6,698 bases of DNA, from positions 438 to 7,135 of the forward strand of contig NVVG01000202.1 of the NCBI GenBank assembly GCA_002402125.1, written 5' to 3'. Under the pieces are notes generated by a model that saw nothing but the letters and a program-made list of their open reading frames with translations, was not told where the DNA came from and did not search any database. Made by a program: the position numbers and the translations under genes. Shown here piece after piece: positions 1-4,684 of this stretch; positions within the stretch are counted from its first letter, which is position 1; every line of letters begins with the position of its first letter. The stretch is from Moraxellaceae bacterium (GTDB lineage Bacteria; Pseudomonadota; Gammaproteobacteria; Pseudomonadales; Ketobacteraceae).

Positions 1-618
1 GTACGAATGATTGAGAAGTTCGGCATTAAAATTGCGAGTCAATATATCCCCGCTATACCCGACCAGGTGGGGCGCGATCATAGTGAAAATGAAGGAGTGG
101 GTGAAAGCAAAGTTTCTTTTCAGCTCGATGTATTGCGTGAGCTGTCTACTATGCTCAGCGAAAAGGTTGATATTAACATGGTGTTGGGAACAGTACTGGA
201 GGGTATTCACCGAGCGCTTGATATGGATCACGTGGTGTTATCTTTTGTGCGTAAGGACAAGAAGAATATTATCGCTAAGTCTGTTTTGGGTGAAAATAGA
301 GTGGAATTTGGCAAAATGTTTAATTTTCCACTGACCAAAAGAGAAAATATCTTTATGCATATCCTGGAGGTAAATGAACCGCTATGGATGGATAGAAAAA
401 AACGGGTTGATTTAGGTGTGTTGATGCCCCCTGAGATTAGTAATGTTCTCGGTCAGGTGGAATTTTTTGTCGCGCCACTTCGGATAGGGGGTAAGCCAAT
501 GGGAGTGATATATGCGGATCGATTTTTAAAACGGAAATCCTTGGATAAACATGCCTATCTAACCTTTAAGCATTTTTGTGAACAGGCCAATATAGCCTTT
601 AGTATTTTAGGCCGCTAA
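1..618 (+). CDS. GAF-domain signalling protein, 3' part (probably the C-terminal half of an HDOD-GAF protein)
   Basis: The reading frame is open from the first base (codons for Val-Arg precede the first ATG at 7), so the gene most likely begins upstream of the window and the ATG at 7 is internal. From that Met, residues 1-35 look like a polar linker and residues 38-203 form a GAF domain. Visible landmarks are a helix with LDVLRELSTMLSEKVDIN, then VLEGIHRALDMDHVVLSF, and the late motif APLRIGGKPMGVIYADR followed by FKHFCEQANIAFSIL. This combination (a GIHRAL-type helix, a YADR strand and an FxHFxxQA helix) is what I know from the C-terminal GAF of gammaproteobacterial HDOD-GAF proteins. The HDOD half itself is not in view, so that part is inference. 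A cytoplasmic regulatory role with small-ligand or protein sensing is expected. No enzymatic motif is present. It is convergent with the sheath-like gene. A stand-alone GAF protein starting at 7 is the alternative, but only six upstream bases are visible, so no ribosome site can be judged. Confidence 0.75.
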   Translation, partial: VRMIEKFGIKIASQYIPAIPDQVGRDHSENEGVGESKVSFQLDVLRELSTMLSEKVDINMVLGTVLEGIHRALDMDHVVLSFVRKDKKNIIAKSVLGENRVEFGKMFNFPLTKRENIFMHILEVNEPLWMDRKKRVDLGVLMPPEISNVLGQVEFFVAPLRIGGKPMGVIYADRFLKRKSLDKHAYLTFKHFCEQANIAFSILGR

Positions 619-634
619 TACTAAAGGCTATATT
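589..634 (+). terminator. 18-bp perfect inverted repeat over the stop codon, likely terminator
   Basis: Bases 589-606 are perfectly complementary to 617-634, with a 10-base loop (607-616). The TAA stop of the GAF gene (616-618) lies at the loop/stem junction, so the last codons form the left arm. The right arm ends in CTATATTT and is followed by TACCTTCTTTTAA, which gives a moderate U-rich tail on the plus strand. In the minus direction the stem is followed by GGCCTGTT, which has no U-run, so termination of the convergent sheath gene here would be weaker. It could instead act as a bidirectional block or an mRNA 3'-end stabiliser. Confidence 0.65.
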
Positions 635-669
635 TACCTTCTTTTAATACTCGTCGAATAATAATACAA

Positions 670-2253
670 CTATTCAGTCCATGGACCTTTCAGCGGACTG
701 CGTTGCTGTGATATTGATAATAGCGGGCCAAGTTGTAAATGATCGCTGCCTTTACGGGATATTAGTGGGGCTAAGCCAGCGCTGGTGAGAGCCTCAAAAG
801 CCGACTCGGTGAGAAAGATTTCTGCAGTCGGGATTTGTGCCTGTTCGCCATCGTCATCGTAAAACGCTAATGGCAGTCGCTCGAGTTCATTGATATCGCC
901 CAGTGACATTTTCCAGTGATGCGCGCTGAAGCTTTTACATAAAGCGATGGCGTGAGCAATAGCACCATTGCACCATAAAAAGTGGGCGGCATTAAAAGAA
1001 CTATCGGTTTCTTCTAGATCAAATGCTTCGATACGTTGAGACTTTCTGCCATAAGGGTAGCGAACTAAAAACCGTGGGCTGGCGAGCGCAATGTATTGTG
1101 CTTCGGGCATCTGGCGGATGCTGCTCCAGGTTTCTTGAAAGCCGTTGGGAAATGTTTGTTGCCAGTCGCTGACGTCTTGCTGGTAAAAATAGCTGCTGCA
1201 ATTGGCTAGTGACGCATCACCTGCGGCGATAAATGGGGTATCTGCATTCGCCATCACTTTTGCTAAGATGCCTAACATTAAGGCATCGTTTTTATTGTCG
1301 GCAAAGTCATACAATCCAATCACGACAGACCAGCGATCATCTTGTTGGGGTAACATGGCTGCATCGTAGACAAGCTTTGAAAATTCAGAATGAGTTGCGT
1401 CTTGGTGTTCGGCTAAATCGATCAATAGTGACTGTTTGTCCAGCGGCAATAAGCGCAATGTGAGTTGACTGTCGGTCTCAACCCTTCTTGTCATTAGATC
1501 TAAGCCACGCCATGCCGCTTCGAGCGCTTGAAACTCCGGGTGATGTAATAATGCCGCCATGGTACTGGAAATGGTTTGGTCTAATGCATCGATGTATTGT
1601 TGTTTTTGCGGGTTGGGGGCGGGGGTGGCGTATGTTGCGATGGCATCTTGGATTAAACTTGAGACTAACTTGTCAGTTTCGGTAGCGGCGCTGTTGGTTC
1701 CGCTGTCTTCACCACCAAGAATGCTGTCTAGTAGACCTTCTGTCGGTACATTAGAGATGGGCTGCGCATGACTTGGTTTGTTAGTTGGTTTTTTTGCGGG
1801 TGTAACCTGCGCTCCAATGGAGATCCACTGGTCCATTTTCTTTGCCGCCGCCTCGAAAGAACTGTCCTTTTTGAGTTTGCGGCGTAGTGCCCTAAATTCC
1901 GCAAACAGCTCCACGTTCTGGTAGAGCTGGTCTGGGTGAAAATCATCCAGGTTGTTAAAGGATAATTTAACGGTGTTTTGATTCGTCTCTCGATTATTGA
2001 TGGGTATATTGAGCGATGGTTGTAACTTGCTCATCACCTCTTCGAGATTATCACGGTCAATTTTTATGGGTTTTGCTTGGTCTGGGGTATTTGCAACCGG
2101 TTTACCGTCGATGTAGGAGGTGCCTAGGACGTTGCCGATGATAAGCATGTTAAAGGCTTTGCCTGGCGGACGAGAGATGTTTTGCGTTCGTTGGTCTTTA
2201 TTTTTGGTGCCAAATTCAAAAGGGATGTCACCTGTCGAAGTTTTTGCAGTCAT
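670..2253 (-). CDS. TssB-TssC fusion, type VI secretion contractile-sheath-like protein with shortened TssC part
   Basis: One 527-residue polypeptide joins both sheath subunits of the type VI secretion family. Numbering below counts from the GTG at 2256. Residues 33-145 match TssB/VipA, with FNMLIIGNVLG, KPIKIDRDNLEEVM and LSFNNLDDFHPDQLY followed by the helix FRALRRKLKK. Residues 146-195 are a Pro/Lys/Ser-rich linker containing LLDSIL. Residues 196-515 match TssC/VipB, with EFQALEAAWRGLDLM, SVVIGLYDF, PFIAAGDASL, FLVRYPYGRKSQ, FLWCNGA, and a PTAEIFLTES...GLAPLISRKGSD segment. Normal TssC proteins (about 490 residues) continue for roughly 100 or more residues past this point. Here the protein stops after about 25 more residues, and only 51 bases separate it from the GAF gene, so no detached remainder exists. 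I chose the ATG at 2253 over the adjacent GTG at 2256 because AAGGA then lies 7 bases upstream. Sheath subunits normally polymerise around the Hcp tube in the cytoplasm. Whether this variant polymerises, and with what, is unknown. No other tss gene is in the window. Confidence 0.85.
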   Translation of the reverse strand: MTAKTSTGDIPFEFGTKNKDQRTQNISRPPGKAFNMLIIGNVLGTSYIDGKPVANTPDQAKPIKIDRDNLEEVMSKLQPSLNIPINNRETNQNTVKLSFNNLDDFHPDQLYQNVELFAEFRALRRKLKKDSSFEAAAKKMDQWISIGAQVTPAKKPTNKPSHAQPISNVPTEGLLDSILGGEDSGTNSAATETDKLVSSLIQDAIATYATPAPNPQKQQYIDALDQTISSTMAALLHHPEFQALEAAWRGLDLMTRRVETDSQLTLRLLPLDKQSLLIDLAEHQDATHSEFSKLVYDAAMLPQQDDRWSVVIGLYDFADNKNDALMLGILAKVMANADTPFIAAGDASLANCSSYFYQQDVSDWQQTFPNGFQETWSSIRQMPEAQYIALASPRFLVRYPYGRKSQRIEAFDLEETDSSFNAAHFLWCNGAIAHAIALCKSFSAHHWKMSLGDINELERLPLAFYDDDGEQAQIPTAEIFLTESAFEALTSAGLAPLISRKGSDHLQLGPLLSISQQRSPLKGPWTE

Positions 2254-2390
2254 CACTCGTTCCTTATTTTGGGGGGATACTGCGGCTATTCTAAAGGCAA
2301 TTGCAGGGAGAGGCTATTCCTTGTTGTAACCTAATAACGTCTTGTTGGGCCTTGGTTTGTTGCTTAAGTGTTGGGTAAGGGCAGAAACAA

Positions 2391-2418
2391 CCAAACCAGT
2401 GGCAATGCACTGGCTTGG
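2391..2418 (-). terminator. Hairpin downstream of the 98-residue protein gene, possible terminator
   Basis: CCAA (2391-2394) and CCAGTG (2396-2401) pair with CACTGG (2408-2413) and TTGG (2415-2418). The stem has 10 pairs, one mismatch (2395/2414) and a 6-base loop. Read on the minus strand it is followed by TTGTTTCTG, a moderately U-rich tail, and it lies 63 bases after the stop of the 98-residue gene and before the sheath gene. This supports separate transcription of the two minus-strand genes. On the plus strand the hairpin has no U-run. Confidence 0.4.
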
Positions 2419-2440
2419 AGGGAATCTATAACCCTGTACT

Positions 2441-2480
2441 AGGAGGAGGAAAGAGTTGCAGGAAGGTAGGAAAGAGCTGG
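2441..2480. repeat. Purine-rich tract with a 9-bp direct repeat, 3' of the 98-residue gene
   Basis: The plus strand from 2441 to 2480 is almost all A and G. It carries AGGAAAGAG twice (2447-2455 and 2468-2476), 21 bases apart. In the transcript of the minus-strand gene ending at 2481 this becomes a CU-rich 3' untranslated segment between the stop codon and the hairpin at 2391-2418. No known element was recognised, and simple compositional bias is a sufficient explanation. Confidence 0.4.
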
Positions 2481-2777
2481 TTAAGCGACTAGCGCTTTCA
2501 CTTTGTATAATTGTTCGGCAATTGGGCCTGGAGTACGGTTAATGATGTTATCAATCATTTCATCAGCCTGCTGGATTAAACGGTCAGCTCGGACCTTTTG
2601 GATATCAACCTTAAGTTCAACACGGGAGATCTCGGCTTTAATTCGCTCTTGTTTGGTCATAGCAATGGCGATGATGTTGTGACGATTAACGGCGCCAGTG
2701 ATACCACGCTTTTGCAGTTGGAATCCTAAGTCGTCGAGTTGCCCGAGTGCTAAATCGATAATCTGTTTGGTGTTCAT
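2481..2777 (-). CDS. Hypothetical 98-residue helical protein
   Basis: I do not recognise this family. The protein is 98 residues long, soluble and highly charged, with no signal peptide, membrane segment or cysteine. Predicted secondary structure by eye is almost entirely helix: residues 4-24 (IIDLALGQLDDLGFQLQ), a Gly/Asn break around GITGAVNRHN, then a long amphipathic stretch at about 36-80 with heptad-like spacing (MTKQERIKAEISRVELKVDIQ and onward), and a short C-terminal helix after RTPGP. This suggests a small coiled-coil or helical-bundle protein that might act by binding a partner. The ATG at 2777 has only a weak ribosome site (TAGGCAG, about 7 bases upstream). A sigma70-like promoter lies 29-58 bases before the start, and a hairpin lies downstream. 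It is divergent from the exported-protein gene at 3151 and in the same direction as the sheath fusion, 227 bases away. It is probably a real gene, because coding-like composition and a matching promoter coincide. No function can be assigned. Confidence 0.7.
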   Translation of the reverse strand: MNTKQIIDLALGQLDDLGFQLQKRGITGAVNRHNIIAIAMTKQERIKAEISRVELKVDIQKVRADRLIQQADEMIDNIINRTPGPIAEQLYKVKALVA

Positions 2778-2805
2778 AAACTCTGCCTATGTTGTTTCGC
2801 TAGAT

Positions 2806-2835
2806 ATTTTAGGTGATATTGTTACTTGGAGTTAA
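2806..2835 (-). promoter_or_regulatory. Candidate sigma70 promoter for the 98-residue gene
   Basis: On the minus strand, TTAACT (2835-2830; 4 of 6 matches to TTGACA) is followed after 18 bases by TAAAAT (2811-2806; 5 of 6 matches to TATAAT). Transcription would start near 2798-2800, giving a leader of about 22 bases before the ATG at 2777. The call rests on motif matching alone. Confidence 0.4.
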
Positions 2836-3053
2836 ATGTACGTGGTTAAATTAGAGCAGACAACCTAATTCACGGTTGAAATTCGATCTGTAATGGCTGG
2901 TTTCCTGGCTACTAATGACGATAGCCAAAGAGTGTAGCAGTAAACCGGCTTTACAACTATGGCTCGGTGAAGATGGGGCCAATTTTTCCAGGGCTTTTCG
3001 CTGCTTGCGCCAGCTTGATCCTTAAGCCACCAACCCGTTGAATTGATATGTGT
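2836..3053. other. Intergenic stretch without a supported gene
   Basis: Together with its flanks this is a divergent gap of about 370 bases. The minus strand is open for 66 codons (3065 to 2865). That frame begins only with TTG, shows no ribosome site, and encodes a Trp-rich sequence without recognisable domain character, so I do not call it a gene. A short stem (TGGCTA 2906-2911 with TAGCCA 2922-2927) is visible. The middle of the stretch appears somewhat richer in G and C than its AT-rich edges, which would fit a relic, a dispersed repeat or a small RNA. None of these can be shown from one copy. Confidence 0.4.
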
Positions 3054-3067
3054 TTTTGTTAACAAAA
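3054..3067. promoter_or_regulatory. 14-bp perfect palindrome TTTTGTTAACAAAA, operator-like
   Basis: The site is a perfect palindrome centred on GTTAAC, 83 bases before the start of the exported-protein gene and 17 bases upstream of a weak -35 candidate. A symmetric AT-rich site of this length is typical of binding by a dimeric repressor or activator. The regulator is not identifiable from the sequence. Confidence 0.35.
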
Positions 3068-3084
3068 TGGATATTTACTGTGTC

Positions 3085-3114
3085 TTGATCTTATTTAGTC
3101 GGCCCTCAAATTAT
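3085..3114 (+). promoter_or_regulatory. Weak candidate promoter for the exported-protein gene
   Basis: TTGATC (3085-3090, 4 of 6) is separated by 18 bases from AATTAT (3109-3114, 4 of 6). Both boxes are imperfect, which would suit an activated promoter flanked by the palindrome at 3054-3067 and the dyad at 3113-3131. No better pair was found in the 100 bases before the gene. Confidence 0.25.
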
Positions 3115-3131
3115 CATAAATACGCTATGAT
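3113..3131. promoter_or_regulatory. Inverted repeat ATCATA-N7-TATGAT just upstream of the exported-protein gene
   Basis: ATCATA (3113-3118) and TATGAT (3126-3131) are exact reverse complements around a 7-base spacer, and further imperfect pairing (ATT/AAT) extends outward. It overlaps or directly follows the candidate -10 region and ends 19 bases before the ATG. An operator is plausible, and a weak RNA hairpin in the leader is the alternative. Confidence 0.3.
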
Positions 3132-3150
3132 TAATCATTGTAGGTAGCTG

Positions 3151-4290
3151 ATGAAATATTGTGGGTGTAGGTTGGAATTACTCGATTGGAAAAGGTGGTT
3201 TGCTGGTCTGCTGTGCTGCACGATGCTGTCGGTGGCCTATGGGCAAAGCGAAGCATCCGGCATTGTAGCGGGCGAGGAGGTCGATGCTGGGCCGGGCCTA
3301 GTGATGCCAGAGATAGCCCCCAAAGCCCTAGCCGCCGATAAAAAGTCAGGGAATGGAGCGGAGGAAGTTGCGGAGGATGTTGCGGCAAAGAATAAAGACC
3401 GAAATATTCTAACGCCCTATTGGGAGAAAAGTGCCTATTGGTTAGAAGGGTCTCGTGACGATTGGAGTGAGAAGGTTGATTGGATGGCGCGAAATATTGA
3501 TCGCTTCTTTGCGGGCAAGGAAACATTAGAATTCGGCAATAGAAGTTATATTCGCCTTCAGGTTGGGGGAACCTTGACCCAAGGTGGTGCCCATGACAAT
3601 GACAGTGATGTGAAATTTCGATTGCATTTACCTGCCACCGAGCGTCGTTTTAGCGTTGTTATCGAGAATATATCAGAAGATAAAGAAAGCCTTGAGCAAA
3701 AGGCCCGGCCTAGCCTCGCTCAGGATAACTCGCTGGAGGATAGCACGGTGACGGCGGCGTTGGAGTTTGTTCGTACCAAAACAAAGTTCTGGAATATCAA
3801 GTCGTTGGTCGGTGTGGAGGCTAAGCTCCCTGGTGACATTTTTACCAAGTTTACAGCGAAACGGCGCTGGGAGCTGGGTGATTCTTGGACCATGCCCTAT
3901 CGCATTAAGATTGCCTATTATGTAGTGGACAGTTGGGAAATAGAGCACTCTCTGGCGTTTGAAAAGCCTTTGAAAGACGATCTGTTCTTTTCTGCGATAA
4001 CCAGTGCTGAGTGGGCGGAGGAGGATGATTCCACGCTAGAGTCACAAATATTTAGTTTCAGAAAGCGGTTAGATGACACCAGCGGTATTGATTATCGTAT
4101 TGGTTTTCTTAGCCAGAATGTAGATAACATAAGGTTAACGTCGTCTTTCCTGAGCGCCCACTACCGTAAATTACTGTATAAAGATTGGCTGTATTATAAC
4201 CTGATTCCCGAATTTAACTTTGCTAGATCAAATGATTTTCATTCTGAGTTTTCTCTGACATTACGTTTGGAGGTGTTTTTTCAGAAGTAG
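3151..4290 (+). CDS. Exported beta-rich protein, probable outer-membrane barrel of unknown function
   Basis: The protein has 379 residues. Residues 1-31 form a signal peptide: basic Lys13/Arg15, a hydrophobic core at 17-30 (FAGLLCCTMLSVAY), and likely cleavage after Ala-Tyr-Gly at 31. The C22/C23 context is not a good lipobox. Residues 32-85 are an Ala/Glu/Gly-rich, low-complexity linker. From about residue 90 comes a Trp/Asp-rich segment (WLEGSRDDW, WMARNIDRFFAG), then repeated alternating-hydrophobic strands (RSYIRLQVGGTL, DVKFRLHLP, RFSVVIENI, PYRIKIAYYVV). It ends with a run (LYYNLIPEFNF, then FSLTLRLEVFFQK) that resembles the closing strands of an outer-membrane barrel with an aromatic-rich C-terminus. 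I recall uncharacterised proteobacterial proteins with this NIDxFF...NRSYIRL...LRLEVFF layout, but no function. The start at 3151 is supported by AGGTAG 4 bases upstream. It is likely monocistronic: 390 bases separate it from the next supported gene. No terminator hairpin with a U-run was found after its stop. Confidence 0.75.
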   Translation: MKYCGCRLELLDWKRWFAGLLCCTMLSVAYGQSEASGIVAGEEVDAGPGLVMPEIAPKALAADKKSGNGAEEVAEDVAAKNKDRNILTPYWEKSAYWLEGSRDDWSEKVDWMARNIDRFFAGKETLEFGNRSYIRLQVGGTLTQGGAHDNDSDVKFRLHLPATERRFSVVIENISEDKESLEQKARPSLAQDNSLEDSTVTAALEFVRTKTKFWNIKSLVGVEAKLPGDIFTKFTAKRRWELGDSWTMPYRIKIAYYVVDSWEIEHSLAFEKPLKDDLFFSAITSAEWAEEDDSTLESQIFSFRKRLDDTSGIDYRIGFLSQNVDNIRLTSSFLSAHYRKLLYKDWLYYNLIPEFNFARSNDFHSEFSLTLRLEVFFQK

Positions 4291-4555
4291 CGAATTAATG
4301 CTAAAAGTTAAACGCTCACTCCCGGTAGGTAAATGCTTATCAATAGAAGGTGGAGTTATATAGGGTCTGCGGTTGTTGGTTGTTTCGGTATTCGTAAATC
4401 TTCTTAGTTTTGTTATAAGTGCTTAAAAAAAGACACAAAAAAGGCCGTGTCGGGAGTATCTGCTATACTTTCGTAACGGTTTTGTAGTTCGCTTGGTTGT
4501 GCATGGAAGCTGTTAGAGTTAATGGAGTTATTCGGTAAGACCCACACGTTCGATA
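4291..4555 (+). other. Intergenic stretch between the exported protein and the diguanylate cyclase
   Basis: No supported gene was found here. The stretch contains an A-rich segment (4424-4442, including a run of seven A), a weak 5-bp stem (GACAC 4432-4436 with GTGTC 4447-4451, 10-base loop), and the extended -10 element at 4461-4469 described separately. A 16-codon frame from the ATG at 4522 ends at 4572 and is probably chance. Confidence 0.5.
4461..4469 (+). promoter_or_regulatory. Extended -10 promoter, RpoS-like, for the diguanylate cyclase gene
   Basis: TGC-TATACT (4461-4469) followed by TT has the TGN extension, a 5-of-6 -10 box and the C directly before TATACT that is favoured by the stationary-phase sigma factor RpoS. 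There is no good -35 hexamer 16-18 bases upstream, as is common for extended -10 promoters, but an A-rich run lies at 4424-4442. Transcription would begin near 4476, giving a leader of about 205 bases before the ATG at 4681. Assignment to RpoS is inference from motif shape. Confidence 0.45.
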
Positions 4556-4684
4556 ATGGTGACAAGTATTAAGCAGTTTTTGATAATAGAACATGACGTT
4601 ATTGATGGCTTGCCGTTAGGCAGCTATGTGTGTGCTGGGGTTTGGTTTCAGGGTGCTGTTTGGTTGCAAGGAATAGTGCTATGA
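4556..4684 (+). CDS. Possible 42-codon leader ORF overlapping the cyclase start (ATGA)
   Basis: A frame beginning ATG-GTG at 4556 stays open for 42 codons and stops with TGA at 4682-4684, sharing the four bases ATGA with the start of the downstream cyclase gene. The predicted peptide starts MVTSIKQFLIIEHDVIDG and ends in a hydrophobic, Trp-containing tail (about residues 25-42). An ATGA overlap is a classic layout for translational coupling. Against a real gene: there is no convincing ribosome site before 4556, the family is unrecognised, and a 42-codon open frame can arise by chance. The cyclase has its own AAGGA site inside this frame. Confidence 0.2.
   Translation: MVTSIKQFLIIEHDVIDGLPLGSYVCAGVWFQGAVWLQGIVL

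Noticed and set aside
670..730. Frameshift or truncation by mutation at the 3' end of the sheath fusion
   Set aside because: Only 51 bases separate the stop from the next gene, so the missing TssC C-terminus is not present in another frame. The shortening looks established rather than a sequencing error.
1233..1771. Plus-strand open frames inside the sheath-fusion gene (1233-1463, 1488-1685, 1559-1771)
   Set aside because: They overlap a long minus-strand gene with clear family motifs, and their translations show no domain or start signals of their own.
2865..3065. Minus-strand open frame of 66 codons in the divergent intergenic region
   Set aside because: It starts only with TTG, has no ribosome site, is Trp-rich without domain character, and lies across likely regulatory DNA. 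It was treated as non-coding.
3131..3526. Minus-strand open frame of 131 codons opposite the exported-protein gene
   Set aside because: It is a shadow of the plus-strand gene, which has a signal peptide and a good ribosome site. Its His/Pro/Ser-rich translation looks like antisense of coding DNA.
4311..4335. CACTCCCGGTAGGTA resembles the 3' part of a GEMM-I c-di-GMP riboswitch
   Set aside because: The essential upstream half (the conserved GCAAAGCC-type core and paired stems) is absent, because the sequence just before is the end of the coding region. The similarity is to a short string only.
4432..4451. GACAC...GTGTC stem as terminator of the exported-protein gene
   Set aside because: It has only five pairs with a 10-base loop and no U-run after it, and it lies 140 bases past the stop codon.
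4522..4572. 16-codon frame in the cyclase leader
   Set aside because: It is too short, has no clear ribosome site, and ends well before the cyclase start. Chance is the simplest explanation.
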